Shown one piece after another: positions 48,164-57,960 of a DNA stretch of 64,000 nt. How positions within the stretch are numbered: position 1 is the first letter of the stretch; each line of letters starts with the position of its first letter. The position numbers were made by a program, and so were the translations under genes. The notes below the pieces were generated by a model. It searched no databases, was not told the DNA's origin, and saw only the letters and a list, made by a program, of their open reading frames with translations. The stretch is from JAEUPI01 sp044222685 (GTDB lineage: Bacteria > Pseudomonadota > Gammaproteobacteria > Burkholderiales > Burkholderiaceae_C): positions 1 through 64,000 of the forward strand of contig JBGAMU010000005.1 of assembly GCA_044222685.1 (NCBI GenBank), read 5' to 3'.

Positions 48164-48793
48164 ATGAAACTGTGGAGCGAGAGCTGGGCCAACGGCGACG
48201 CCATTCCCGCGCGCTACGCCGCCGGGCGCATCGAGGGGAGCGCGGTCGCCTTCTCCGACAACGTGAACCCGCATCTGGCCTGGAGCGAACTGCCCGCGGG
48301 CACGCGCTCGCTGGTACTGATCTGCCATGACTTCGACGTGCCCAGCCGCGGCGACGACGTCAACAAGGCCGACCGCGAGGTGCCGGCCGATCTGCCGCGG
48401 GTGGACTTCTTTCACTGGGTGATGGTGGATCTGCCGCCTTCGGTCGGCGCGATCGCCGAAGGCGAGTACAGCCGCGGCTTCACCGCGCGCGGCAAGCCCG
48501 GGCCGGCCACCTTGCACGGCGCCCGCCACGGCCTCAACGACTACACCGGGTGGTTCGCCGGCGATGCGCAGATGGCGGGCCAGTACTTCGGCTACGACGG
48601 ACCGTTCCCGCCGTTCAACGACTCGCTGGTGCACCACTACGTCTTCACGCTGTACGCGGTGTCGGTCGACCGTCTCGCCGTTGATGGCGCGTTCACCGGC
48701 ACCCAGGTGCGCCAGGCGCTGGCCGACCTGGTGCTCGGCGAGGCCACGCTGTCGGGGACCTACACGCTGAATCGCCGATTGCTGCGCGCTTGA
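48164..48793 (+). CDS. YbhB/YbcL (PEBP)-family protein
   Basis: 209-residue phosphatidylethanolamine-binding/Raf-kinase-inhibitor-like protein. Family features: NVNPHLAWSELPAGTRSLVL, ICHDFDVPSRGDDVNK, FHWVMVDLPPS, GYDGPFPPFNDSLVHHYVFT. Bacterial members have no settled function. There is no signal peptide, so it is cytosolic. Its stop overlaps the start of the phosphatase gene. Confidence 0.88.
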   Translation: MKLWSESWANGDAIPARYAAGRIEGSAVAFSDNVNPHLAWSELPAGTRSLVLICHDFDVPSRGDDVNKADREVPADLPRVDFFHWVMVDLPPSVGAIAEGEYSRGFTARGKPGPATLHGARHGLNDYTGWFAGDAQMAGQYFGYDGPFPPFNDSLVHHYVFTLYAVSVDRLAVDGAFTGTQVRQALADLVLGEATLSGTYTLNRRLLRA

Positions 48794-49407
48794 AGGAGCC
48801 GGTGCGCATCCTGGCCGTTCGCCACGGCCAGACGGCGTGGAACGCCGAGACGCGCATGCAAGGCCAGCTCGATACGGCGCTCGACGACACCGGGCACTGG
48901 CAGGCCGAGCGGCTCGCCGAGACGCTGCGCGAAGAGCCGATCGACCTGATCGTCGCCAGCGACCTGCAGCGCACGCTGCAGACCGCGGCGCCGCTGGCCC
49001 GCATGAAGGGCATCGACGTCATCGCCGAGCGAGGCCTGCGAGAGCGCGGATTCGGCGTCTTCGAAGGCCACACCTACGACGAGATCCACCGTCGGTGGCC
49101 CGACGATGCGGCGCGCTGGCGCGGCCGCGACATCGCATTCGCCCCGGAAGGTGGCGAGAGCCTGCTGGCGTTTCACGCACGCTGCGTCGAGACCGCGCTG
49201 CGGCTGTGCGAGGCTTATCCCGGCCGCGCGATGATGTGGGTCACCCACGGTGGTGTGCTCGACTGCCTGTATCGCGCCGCGGCGCGAATCGATCTCGATG
49301 CGCCGCGCAGCTGGGCCCTGGCCAATGCGGCGATCAATCGCCTGCTGCATGGCGATCAGGGGCTGATGCTCGTGGGCTGGGGTGACGTGCGGCATTTGAG
49401 CACGTAA
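48790..49407 (+). CDS. Histidine phosphatase-family protein (phosphoglycerate mutase-like)
   Basis: About 205 residues. RHGQTAWN near the start carries the catalytic RHG; SDLQRTLQTA, ERGLRERGFGVFEG and WVTHGGVLDCLY provide the other active-site Arg, Glu and His. Members are cofactor-dependent mutases or broad phosphatases. Two starts are possible: TTG 48790, overlapping the previous stop (TTGA), or GTG 48802, which has AAGGAG only 3 bases upstream and gives the more usual MRILAVRHG N-terminus. Confidence 0.9.
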   Translation: MKEPVRILAVRHGQTAWNAETRMQGQLDTALDDTGHWQAERLAETLREEPIDLIVASDLQRTLQTAAPLARMKGIDVIAERGLRERGFGVFEGHTYDEIHRRWPDDAARWRGRDIAFAPEGGESLLAFHARCVETALRLCEAYPGRAMMWVTHGGVLDCLYRAAARIDLDAPRSWALANAAINRLLHGDQGLMLVGWGDVRHLST

Positions 49408-49626
49408 CTAGACACTGCACGGAGCGGCTGACGGGCGGTCGATCGTCCGCGACGGCCGGTCGTGCGTGAAGTAAGCCGCGTCGTGAGCGCGCGCACCGCT
49501 GCGCCGAGCCCGTGCGCTTTGTCACGCGCCGCCGCGAAGTACCGATGAGCGGTCGCGGCAGGCGGACGCCCGGTGATGTGCTGAGGCCGCCCCTTTCGAA
49601 CAATGGCTGACATGAAAGGACCGGCC

Positions 49627-50088
49627 ATGCCCCACCACGTCTTCAACGCGCCGCGTAAGCGGCACGGCGGCTTCACGCTGATCGAACTGCTGATCACCGT
49701 GGCCATCGCGGCCATCCTGTCGATGATCGCCGTGCCGTCGTACCGCGACTACATCGTGCGAAGCAACATCCCCGATGCCACGTCGAACCTGTCGACGAAA
49801 CAGGTCCGGATGGAGCAGTCCTTCCAGGACAACCGCACCTATGTCGGCGGCACCGGCTGCACCGCCGACTCGACGTCAAGCAAGTACTTCGACTTCACCT
49901 GCACCGATGGCGGCGACGCCGTGGCGGCCACGACGTACATCCTGACGGCGGTCGGCAAGAACTCGATGGCCGGCTTCAAGTTCACGATCAACCAGACCGG
50001 CGCGAAGACCACGCGGGCGGTGCCAACAGGCTGGTCGCAGCCGTCGCCCAACAACTGCTGGGTGACGAAGAAGGCGGGCACATGCTGA
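49627..50088 (+). CDS. Type IV pilin-like protein (PilE-type)
   Basis: 153-residue prepilin. A 15-residue basic leader ends in Gly and is followed by FTLIELLITVAIAAILSMIA with Glu at +5, the type III signal cut by PilD. The C-terminal domain has paired Cys residues, including one pair near the end (NNCWVTKKAGTC). Earlier in-frame ATGs (49603, 49612) exist, but AAAGGA lies 6 bases before ATG 49627. It heads the minor pilin operon, unlike the common order with pilE last. Major or minor pilin status is undecided. Confidence 0.88.
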   Translation: MPHHVFNAPRKRHGGFTLIELLITVAIAAILSMIAVPSYRDYIVRSNIPDATSNLSTKQVRMEQSFQDNRTYVGGTGCTADSTSSKYFDFTCTDGGDAVAATTYILTAVGKNSMAGFKFTINQTGAKTTRAVPTGWSQPSPNNCWVTKKAGTC

Positions 50089-50675
50089 GCACATCGCGTC
50101 AACGGGGATTCACCGTCATCGAGCTGATGGTCGGCATCGTCGTGCTCGGCTTGCTGCTGGCACTTGGCGGGCCGAGCTTCTCGCAGTGGCTGCACAACGT
50201 GCGTCTGCGCAACATGTCGGACGCGGTGCTGAACGGCTTGCAACTGGCGCGCGCCGAGGCCGTGCGCCGCAATGCGCCGGTGCGCTTCCAGCTGGTCGAC
50301 AACCTGACCAACGCCTGCGCGCTGACGACGGCAGGCCCGAACTGGGTGGTCAGCATGGACAACGCCGCGGGTTCCTGCGCGTCGACCAACATGGCCGACG
50401 ACGCTGCTCCGGCAGCGCCGCGGATGATCCAGTCGCGAGCGGCCGGCGACGGCTCGTCCAGCGCGGTGGTGGCCGCCGACCAGTCGAGCATCGTCTTCAA
50501 TGGACTCGGCCGCCCGACGGCCACCATCACGGTCAACGTGACCAACCCCACTGGCGGCGCCTGCGCGGCCAGCGGTGGACCGATGCGCTGCCTGCGCATC
50601 GCGGTGACTGCAGGCGGGCAGATCCGCATGTGTGATCCGCGTTCATCGTTCAACGGCACGACGGAGGGATGCTGA
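50082..50675 (+). CDS. fimT: Minor pseudopilin FimT/GspH family
   Basis: 197 residues. Leader MLSTSRQRG then FTVIELMVGIVVLGLLLALG, with the GspH/FimT domain behind (LARAEAVRRNAPVRFQLV, IVFNGLGRPT). FimT-type minor pilins help prime pilus assembly; some bind DNA during uptake. Overlaps the PilE-like gene by 7 bases. Confidence 0.9.
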   Translation: MLSTSRQRGFTVIELMVGIVVLGLLLALGGPSFSQWLHNVRLRNMSDAVLNGLQLARAEAVRRNAPVRFQLVDNLTNACALTTAGPNWVVSMDNAAGSCASTNMADDAAPAAPRMIQSRAAGDGSSSAVVAADQSSIVFNGLGRPTATITVNVTNPTGGACAASGGPMRCLRIAVTAGGQIRMCDPRSSFNGTTEGC

Positions 50676-50677
50676 TC

Positions 50678-51097
50678 ATGCGCACCAATCGCCGCCGCCC
50701 ACAAGCCGGCTTCACGCTGATCGAAGCGTTGGTCTCGATCGTCATCTTCTCGATCGGCATCCTGGCGCTGATCGCGCTGCAGGTCGTGTCAGTCCGACAG
50801 TCGGGCAACGCGAAGTATCGATCGGATGCCGCGTTGCTCGTCAACCAGCTCATTGGCCAGATGTGGGTCTCGGATCGAACGGCCACCACGCTGCAGACCA
50901 ACTTCAACACAGGCGGCGCCCAGTACGCCACCTGGGCCGCGGCCGTTCAGGCCCAGTTGCCGAGCGCCGCAGCGAGCGCCCCGACGGTGACGGTCGCGAA
51001 CGATGGACAGGTCACGATCAACGTGTTCTGGAAGGCGCCGAACGAACAGCCCTCGGATCCGCAGCACCAGTTCACGACCATCGCGCGCGTTCAATAG
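50678..51097 (+). CDS. pilV: Minor pilin PilV
   Basis: 139 residues. Basic leader, then GFTLIEALVSIVIFSIGILA, the typical PilV signal with a short Cys-free C-terminal domain (VTINVFWKAPNEQ). An ATG at 50669 directly abuts GGAGGG; ATG 50678 has 9-base spacing and is preferred. Part of the pilVWX-Y1 priming complex. Confidence 0.9.
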   Translation: MRTNRRRPQAGFTLIEALVSIVIFSIGILALIALQVVSVRQSGNAKYRSDAALLVNQLIGQMWVSDRTATTLQTNFNTGGAQYATWAAAVQAQLPSAAASAPTVTVANDGQVTINVFWKAPNEQPSDPQHQFTTIARVQ

Positions 51098-51112
51098 GAA
51101 GAGCCCTCGATC

Positions 51113-52192
51113 ATGGTTCACATCCAAGTCAGACAGACACGCGGCTTCAGCCTGGTCGAGCTGATGGTTGGCATGGTCATCGGGATGATCGGCGTCATCA
51201 TCATGATGCAGATCTTCTCGGTCTCCGAAGGCTACAAGCGTGCCACTACCGGCGGCGACGACGCCCAGAACAACGGGGCCATCAGCCTGTACGGCATGGT
51301 GCGGGACCTGCGCCAGGCGGGTCAGGGCACGAACGCTTTCAACGGCTTGGTGCCGCCGAACGCCGCAGCGTCGCTGGTCAATTGCAGTCTTACGCTTCGT
51401 CCCGGCGTGACGATCACCGCGAACGCGCCGGTGACGATCAACCATGCGAGCATTCCCGCTGGTGACTCGAATACCGACACGCTGCTCGTCTTCTACGGCA
51501 GCAGCAACGACAGTCCCGAGGGCGACCGCATTGCTGCGCAACCGGCCACCAACCAATACACGATGTCGGGGTTCGCGGCCGCAGCTTCGGCCCCAGCGAT
51601 TCTTGTCAACGATCGAGTGGTTGCGCATCCGGCCACGCGGGCTTCACCGTGCGCGCTGACCATGGAAGCCGTGACCGCCTTGGCGACGAGCACCGTGACT
51701 GTCGGCACAGGCGTGGCCGGTATGGTGAACGGCGCACTCTTCAATCTCGGGCAGGCGCCCCGGATCGTCGCCTATGCAGTACGCGGTGGTGCGCTGACGA
51801 TGTGTGACTACATGGTCAACAACTGCGGTGGGGCCTTCAACGCCGCGCACTGGGTGCCGATCGGCAGCAACGTCGTCAGCCTGCGCGCGCTCTATGGGCA
51901 CGACACCACGGCGGGATCGATGGACACCATCGTCGATGCCTACAACCAGACCACGCCCACGACCGAATGCGGATGGGTCCGTATGCGGGCCATCGAGGTC
52001 GCGTTGGTGGCGCGTAGCGCCCAACTCGAGAAGGACAACGTCACGACTGCGGCGCCTACTTGGGGTGGCAGTGCGACGGCGGCGATCGACCTGTCGGCGG
52101 ATGCCGATTGGCAAAGGTATCGCTACAAGACATTCGAGACCGTGGTGCCGTTGCGCAACACGGCTTGGCTGGGAGTGCAATCAGGATGCTGA
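51113..52192 (+). CDS. pilW: Minor pilin PilW
   Basis: 359 residues. Leader MVHIQVRQTRG then FSLVELMVGMVIGMIGVIIM, followed by the PilW pattern AISLYGMVRDLRQAGQG and a long beta-rich domain with Cys pairs. With PilV and PilX it forms the tip complex that carries PilY1. Starts 15 bases after pilV and overlaps pilX by 7 bases. Confidence 0.92.
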   Translation: MVHIQVRQTRGFSLVELMVGMVIGMIGVIIMMQIFSVSEGYKRATTGGDDAQNNGAISLYGMVRDLRQAGQGTNAFNGLVPPNAAASLVNCSLTLRPGVTITANAPVTINHASIPAGDSNTDTLLVFYGSSNDSPEGDRIAAQPATNQYTMSGFAAAASAPAILVNDRVVAHPATRASPCALTMEAVTALATSTVTVGTGVAGMVNGALFNLGQAPRIVAYAVRGGALTMCDYMVNNCGGAFNAAHWVPIGSNVVSLRALYGHDTTAGSMDTIVDAYNQTTPTTECGWVRMRAIEVALVARSAQLEKDNVTTAAPTWGGSATAAIDLSADADWQRYRYKTFETVVPLRNTAWLGVQSGC

Positions 52193-52815
52193 ACCGTCAA
52201 TCACCATCGCGCCACGTCGCGGATCGCACCGTGCGCCAGCGCGGCACGGTGCTGCTCATCGCGCTGATCCTGCTGGTGGCGCTCAGCCTGGCCGGCATAG
52301 CCCTCGTTCGCTCGGTATCTACCTCGAACATCATCGCGGGCAACCTGGCCTTCCAGCAGGCGGCTACCAACTCAGCGGATGTGGGTGTCGAAACCGCCTT
52401 GACGTTCCTGCGGGCCAATTCCGGTGCCGGCGTGACCACGCTGCACAACAGTGTGCTTTCCGGCGGCGGAGTTCGATACGTCGCGCGCCGCGAAGACCCG
52501 GCCCCGGGCGTGTCGTGGGATGCGTTCTGGAACTCGACGCTGGCAGCGTCGGGAGCCGTCAATACGCTGGCTGCGGATGCGGCTGGCAACACGGTGTCCT
52601 ACGTGATTCATCGTCTATGCGACAACGTGGGGCCACCGCCGCCAGCCACCGCCGGATGCTCGGCGCCTCCCGTCGACATGGGTCTGGCCAGCAGCAGCAT
52701 GGGTGCGGGCGTGGTGACGGTCGCCGGCGACAAACAGGTGTACTACCGCGTCACCGCGCGAGTCACCGGGCCTCGGAACACGCTGAGCTACGTGCAGGCC
52801 ATCTTCGCAATCTGA
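52186..52815 (+). CDS. pilX: Minor pilin-associated protein PilX
   Basis: 209 residues. Basic N-terminus then QRGTVLLIALILLVALSLAG, a PilX N-terminal helix; the classic Glu at +5 is absent, as is normal for PilX. AGNLAFQQAATNSADVGVE follows. It links the minor pilins to PilY1. Overlaps the end of pilW. Confidence 0.9.
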   Translation: MLNRQSPSRHVADRTVRQRGTVLLIALILLVALSLAGIALVRSVSTSNIIAGNLAFQQAATNSADVGVETALTFLRANSGAGVTTLHNSVLSGGGVRYVARREDPAPGVSWDAFWNSTLAASGAVNTLAADAAGNTVSYVIHRLCDNVGPPPPATAGCSAPPVDMGLASSSMGAGVVTVAGDKQVYYRVTARVTGPRNTLSYVQAIFAI

Positions 52816-52848
52816 ATCCATTGCCTACAACGAACCGACGAGGTTGAC

Positions 52849-55800
52849 ATGAACTCACCCACGCAGAACAAGAGCACTGCAACGGCTCGGGCCTGGGGCC
52901 GCGTGCTTCGCACGGGTACGGCATTGGTGGGTATCGTCGCGACCTTTGCGACCCTCGGCGCACAGACCGACGTCTCGCAGCTGCCGCTCATCACCTCGGC
53001 ACCGCAGATCGTCAAGCCGAATCTGATGTTCATCCTGGACGACTCGGGGAGCATGGCCTGGTCGCACATGCCAGATGACGCGGAGGACTTCGGTCAGAAC
53101 AGCAGCGGAACCAAGAAATGGGGATACGCGAGTTCGCAGTGCAACGGTGTGTACTACAACCCTTCGACTATCTACAAGCCGCCTACAAAGGTGAACTCCG
53201 ACGGCACGATCACCGAGTATCCGAACCAGACATTCACGGCGGCGTTGAGTAACGGCTACGACACGGCGTCGACAGCGGTGAACCTGAACACCAGCTTCCG
53301 GGCCTGGACCACGTCAACCGTTCCCGGCTTCGGGGGCGGACTCTCCGGCACCAACGACACGGCACAGTCTGCCTACTACCACGCCTACTCCGGATCGGAG
53401 CTCACGGCCGCACAGAAGAACTACTTCAATACGAGCGGGACGTTCTATACGGAGTGCGACAAGCTCGTCACCGACTCGACCGCGCCCTTCACGAAGGTGC
53501 AGATCACCACCTCGTCGCCCGCGGCTGATCAGACCAACTTCGCCAATTGGTACAGCTACTACCGGACGCGCATGCTGATGATGAAAACGGCCACCGGTCG
53601 CGCCTTTCGCGACATCGGGGATACGTACCGCCTCGGCTACATGAGCATCAACAACAACGTCAATCCGTCGTTCCTGAACATCGCCGACTTCGGCACCACC
53701 CAGAAGTACGACTGGTACACCAAGCTCTACGGCGCCTCGCCGAACAACTCCACGCCGCTGCGGGAAGCCCTGTCCAACGCCGGCCGGATCTATGCCAACA
53801 AGAAGACCACGATGTACGGCGTGACCGTGACCGATCCTGTCCAGTACTCGTGTCAGAAGAATTTCACGCTGCTGTCGACCGACGGCTACTGGAACAGCAA
53901 CGACGGGTTCCAGCTCGACGGCTCCACGGCCGTCGGCAATCAGGACTCTGCGGCGCCGCGTCCTTTCAATGACGGTGGTACCACGGGCAATGTCTACACC
54001 GCCACGATCGACGTGTACGCTGACAGCAGTTCGGACAGCGTCACGCACATCACGGTCGGCGGCCAGGAGATCCTGTCGAGTACGGCCGATGCGTCGGGCG
54101 GCGGCGGCGGCAGCCGTTCGACCAAGCTCGCGAGCAAGATCGTCAGCCGGATCAACAACTGCACGGCCGCGATCAGTGGCAACTGCACGGTCGCCGGCTA
54201 CTCGGCGGTTCGGTCGGGCACTGTGGTCACGATCACGGCGCCGGCTTCGGCGGGCGTCGTCACTGCGACGCCGGTGGTCACGACGGTCAGTTCGACCGCC
54301 ACGGTGACGGCGTTCACCGGCTCGACCGTCAGTTCCGGCGGCACCAGCGACACGCTGGCAGACGTGGCGCTCTACTACTACCAGACAGATCTGCGCACGA
54401 CGGCGCTCAGCAACAACATGAGCGCGGCGACCGGGTACACGACCAACGCGGTCGACACCAACAACGTGCAGGCCGGCGGCGATGACGACGCCAACTGGCA
54501 GCACATGACGACGTTCACGCTGGGCCTTGGTGCACGTGGTCGGATGATCTACTCGCAGACCTACAAGACCGACACGACCGGCGACTACCCCGCGGTCAAG
54601 AATGGCACGTTGGCAAGCAGCAGCGTCTGCACCTGGCAGACGGCCGGAACCGCCTGTACATGGCCGGCACCGTCCAGTGGCGCTCCGGAGAACATCGACG
54701 ACCTGTGGCACGCGGCGGTCAACGGTCGGGGTGACTACTTCGCCGCTACGGATCCGACCAGCCTGTCGGTGGGTCTGAACACGGCGCTGCAGAACGTCAA
54801 CGCCATCAGCGCCGACTCTGCCGCCGCCACGACGAGCAACCCGAACGTGACGGCAGGCGACAACTTCCTGTTCAGCTCCACCTTCCGCTCGGCCGAGTGG
54901 TACGGCGACCTGGAAATGTTCACCATCGATCCGGCCAACGGGACCGTGTCGTCCTCGGCCAGCTGGGCGGCGGCGGCGTTGCTGGACGCGAAGGCCTCGC
55001 GCACCATCTACACGTTCGATGCGTCGGCGGCGTCGAAGCTCAAGCCCTTCCTGTGGGCGAATCTGAGCGCGGCGGAGCAAGCCTACTTCACGACGAGCCA
55101 CATGCAGACCGCCACACCGCCGCTGAGCCAGTTCTGCGCCTCCGGCGCGACCTGCCTGAGCGCGGCCAACCAGACGGCCGCGGGCGGAGCTCCGTTGGTG
55201 AACTTCCTGCGCGGCCAGCGCACGAACGAGGGCGGAGCCGACGACACAAGCAAGTACTTCAGGCTGCGTTCGCATGTCCTGGGCGACATCGTCAATTCGG
55301 AAGCGGTGTACGTGAAGGGACCGGTATTCGACTACACCGACGCCGGATATGCGACCTTCAAGTCCACCAACGCGTCGCGCACGACGATGGTCTACGTGGG
55401 TGCCAACGACGGCATGTTGCATGCATTCAACGCCAGCACCGGCGACGAGGCCTGGGCCTATGTGCCCAGCATGCTGCTGCCCAAGCTGTACCGGCTGGCG
55501 GACAAGTACTACGCGTCGAACCACCAGTACTTCGTGGATGGCACACCGACCGTGGGCGATGTGAAGTTCTCGGACGGGACGTGGCACACCATCCTGGTGG
55601 GCGGGCTGAACGCGGGTGGACGTGGCTACTATGCGCTCGACATCACCAACCCCGCCAGCCCGAAGGCACTGTGGGAGTTCTCGTCTACCGACAACGCCAA
55701 TCTGGGCTTGAGCGTGGGGCGGCCCGAGATCACCAAGCTGGCCAATGGCACATGGACCGTGATGTTCACGTCGGGCTACAACAACGTGAGCCCGGGCAAC

Positions 55801-56757
55801 GGCAACGGCTATCTGTTCGTCAGAAACGCAGAGACGGGCGCGGCGATCCATACGATTCCCACCAACGTGGGCAGCGACACGGCCTCAGTGACCGGAATCT
55901 GCGCGACGGCGCCGTGCCCCAGTGGGCTCGGGCAGATTCGCGCCTGGGTCGACAACACGCGCTACGACAACACGACGACCAAGGTCTACGGCGGTGACCT
56001 GTACGGCAACGTCTGGCGATTCGACGTGAACAACACGTTCGGCGCGTCGGGTGTCGAAGCGCAGCTGCTGGCCACCTTGTTCGGTCCGGCTGGCGCCGCG
56101 CAGTCGATCACCGCCAAGCCCGAGTTGGGTAATGTGGACGGCCGCTCCGTGGTGTTCGTCGGTACCGGACGCTACCTGGGCGGTCCGGACCTCAACAACT
56201 CGGAAGTCCAGTCCATCTATGCAATCCTGGACTCGGGTGGATCGACCAGCCTCGGCAATCCGCGCAGCAGCGTCGGTGCGACCGGCTTCGTGCAGCAGAC
56301 CCTGACGGCAGGCACCTGCGGAACGTCCGATCTCTGTGTCGCGGGTTCCAGGATTCGGACGGGGTCAACCAATACGGTGAACTTCGCGACGCAGAAGGGT
56401 TGGTTCGTCGATCTTCCGGGAACGCGCGAACGTGCCACGTCCGATCCTCAACTCGCCCTGGGCACGCTGGCCGTCACGTCGAACATGCTCGATCCCAGTG
56501 CATGCTCGGTCGGCGGCGAGAGCTTCATCAACTTCTTCGACTATCGCACCGGCCAGGCCGTGGCGAGCGCGACGGGCATCGCCAGCGTCTATTTGGGCAC
56601 CGCCTTGGGCACGCGGCCGAATCTCTTCAAGACCACGGACGGCAAGTACCGCTGGGTGGTGGATATGTCCGACACGAGCCTCAGGCAAGGCCTGGCGCCA
56701 CCTCCGACAGGCAGCGGTACCCGGCGGACCTCCTGGAGAGAACTGATCTCGCAGTGA
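52849..56757 (+). CDS. pilY1: Type IV pilus tip adhesin/assembly protein PilY1
   Basis: 1302-residue secreted protein. Signal peptide to about residue 40, then a von Willebrand A-like domain with the metal-site motif DDSGSM (D65). Residues about 379-502 are a Thr/Ser/Val-rich beta insert between STDGYW and DTLADVALYYYQTDLR. The C-terminal half is the PilC/PilY1 beta-propeller (VYVGANDGMLHAFNASTGDE, GGLNAGGRGYYALDITNP) ending RRTSWREL. PilY1 sits at the pilus tip and affects adhesion, retraction and surface sensing. Last gene of the pilin operon, closed by a strong hairpin. Confidence 0.95.
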   Translation: MNSPTQNKSTATARAWGRVLRTGTALVGIVATFATLGAQTDVSQLPLITSAPQIVKPNLMFILDDSGSMAWSHMPDDAEDFGQNSSGTKKWGYASSQCNGVYYNPSTIYKPPTKVNSDGTITEYPNQTFTAALSNGYDTASTAVNLNTSFRAWTTSTVPGFGGGLSGTNDTAQSAYYHAYSGSELTAAQKNYFNTSGTFYTECDKLVTDSTAPFTKVQITTSSPAADQTNFANWYSYYRTRMLMMKTATGRAFRDIGDTYRLGYMSINNNVNPSFLNIADFGTTQKYDWYTKLYGASPNNSTPLREALSNAGRIYANKKTTMYGVTVTDPVQYSCQKNFTLLSTDGYWNSNDGFQLDGSTAVGNQDSAAPRPFNDGGTTGNVYTATIDVYADSSSDSVTHITVGGQEILSSTADASGGGGGSRSTKLASKIVSRINNCTAAISGNCTVAGYSAVRSGTVVTITAPASAGVVTATPVVTTVSSTATVTAFTGSTVSSGGTSDTLADVALYYYQTDLRTTALSNNMSAATGYTTNAVDTNNVQAGGDDDANWQHMTTFTLGLGARGRMIYSQTYKTDTTGDYPAVKNGTLASSSVCTWQTAGTACTWPAPSSGAPENIDDLWHAAVNGRGDYFAATDPTSLSVGLNTALQNVNAISADSAAATTSNPNVTAGDNFLFSSTFRSAEWYGDLEMFTIDPANGTVSSSASWAAAALLDAKASRTIYTFDASAASKLKPFLWANLSAAEQAYFTTSHMQTATPPLSQFCASGATCLSAANQTAAGGAPLVNFLRGQRTNEGGADDTSKYFRLRSHVLGDIVNSEAVYVKGPVFDYTDAGYATFKSTNASRTTMVYVGANDGMLHAFNASTGDEAWAYVPSMLLPKLYRLADKYYASNHQYFVDGTPTVGDVKFSDGTWHTILVGGLNAGGRGYYALDITNPASPKALWEFSSTDNANLGLSVGRPEITKLANGTWTVMFTSGYNNVSPGNGNGYLFVRNAETGAAIHTIPTNVGSDTASVTGICATAPCPSGLGQIRAWVDNTRYDNTTTKVYGGDLYGNVWRFDVNNTFGASGVEAQLLATLFGPAGAAQSITAKPELGNVDGRSVVFVGTGRYLGGPDLNNSEVQSIYAILDSGGSTSLGNPRSSVGATGFVQQTLTAGTCGTSDLCVAGSRIRTGSTNTVNFATQKGWFVDLPGTRERATSDPQLALGTLAVTSNMLDPSACSVGGESFINFFDYRTGQAVASATGIASVYLGTALGTRPNLFKTTDGKYRWVVDMSDTSLRQGLAPPPTGSGTRRTSWRELISQ

Positions 56758-56766
56758 TGCTTCGGC

Positions 56767-56793
56767 GGGGCAGGCGCGGCAAGCGCCTGCCCC
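56767..56793 (+). terminator. Terminator hairpin after pilY1
   Basis: Perfect 11-bp stem GGGGCAGGCGC/GCGCCTGCCCC (56767-56777 with 56783-56793), 5-base loop GGCAA, beginning 10 bases after the stop. Only a weak T-containing tail (GGTGTGT) follows. Confidence 0.65.
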
Positions 56794-56847
56794 GGTGTGT
56801 AAGCGGGCGGTTCGACGACTGGCGTGGGCTGGTCTAGCATTCCGGGC

Positions 56848-57948
56848 ATGACCGCCCCGCAGATCATCGTCCTCGCGACACCGGTGTTCCTGCTGCTGAT
56901 TGCCATCGAGTTCGTGGTCGGCGCCCTGCGCAAGCGCAACACCTATCGCTGGCACGATGCCATGTCGAGCATCGGCCTGGGCATGATGAGCCAGGTCGTC
57001 GGCCTGTTCACCAGGCTACTGGCGGTGGGCATCTACACCGCCGTGCATGCGAAGCTGGCGCTCTTCGACCTGCCGGCCGACTCGGTGGTGGTGTGGCTCG
57101 GCGCCTTGCTGATGTACGACCTGTGCTACTACTGGCTGCATCGCGCCGGTCACCAGGTGCGCGTGTTGTGGGCCGCGCATGTGGTGCACCACCAGAGCGA
57201 GGACTACAACCTGTCGACCGCTTTGCGGCAGACGTCCAGCGGCGCGTTGTTCGGCTGGATCTTTTACCTGCCGATGGCCGTGGTCGGCGTGCCGCCGGTG
57301 GTGTTCGCCACCGTCGCGCTGGTCGACCTGCTGTACCAGTTTTGGGTTCACACGCAGCAGATCGGCAGGCTCGGCTGGTTCGATCGCTGGTTCTGCTCGC
57401 CGTCGAACCATCGCGTGCACCACGCGGTGAACGACCGCTATCTCGATCGCAACTTCGGCGGCATCCTGATCATCTGGGACCGCTTGTTCGGCACCTTCGA
57501 GGAAGAGCGCGACGACGAACCCTGCGTGTACGGCACGCGAGCACCCCTGCGCAGCTTCGATCCGCTGTGGGCCAATGCCGAGGTGTACTGGGCGATGCTG
57601 CAAGACAGCTGGCATGCGCGGTCGTGGTGGGACAAGGCGCGCGTGTGGTTCATGCCGCCCGGCTGGCGACCGGCGGACGTGGCCCAGCGCTTTCCCAAGC
57701 CGGCGTTCCGGCTCGACGCCGTGCAGTACTGGGATCCGCCGATGACTCGCGCCACCCGGGTGTGGGCCATCGCGTGGTTCGCGATTCTGCTGGTCGGTGC
57801 CTGCGCACTCCTGTGGAACGCGCATCGGCTCGATCTGGCATCGCTGCTGTCGTCCGCGCTCGCGCTGGTGGCAGGCCTTTGGCTGCTCGGCCGCATCACC
57901 CAGCGAGGTGCATCGACTGCGGCGCAGGGGCGGGCCGTGGCGGCCTGA
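56848..57948 (+). CDS. Fatty acid hydroxylase / sterol desaturase-family membrane protein
   Basis: 366-residue membrane di-iron oxygenase. Helices at the N-terminus and around residues 60-170 enclose the histidine clusters HRAGH, HVVHHQSE and HRVHHAVND that bind iron. The C-terminus has two further helices. Bacterial members hydroxylate or desaturate lipids or cleave ether lipids; the reaction here is unknown. ATG 56848 is used; a GTG 24 bases upstream is possible. Confidence 0.88.
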   Translation: MTAPQIIVLATPVFLLLIAIEFVVGALRKRNTYRWHDAMSSIGLGMMSQVVGLFTRLLAVGIYTAVHAKLALFDLPADSVVVWLGALLMYDLCYYWLHRAGHQVRVLWAAHVVHHQSEDYNLSTALRQTSSGALFGWIFYLPMAVVGVPPVVFATVALVDLLYQFWVHTQQIGRLGWFDRWFCSPSNHRVHHAVNDRYLDRNFGGILIIWDRLFGTFEEERDDEPCVYGTRAPLRSFDPLWANAEVYWAMLQDSWHARSWWDKARVWFMPPGWRPADVAQRFPKPAFRLDAVQYWDPPMTRATRVWAIAWFAILLVGACALLWNAHRLDLASLLSSALALVAGLWLLGRITQRGASTAAQGRAVAA

Positions 57949-57960
57949 GTCGGCGGCCGA

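Noticed and set aside
53314..55851. 845-codon open frame on the minus strand opposite pilY1
   Set aside because: It is a complementary-frame shadow in GC-rich coding DNA: Arg/Val/Gly/His-rich with no domain, while the plus strand encodes a clear PilY1.
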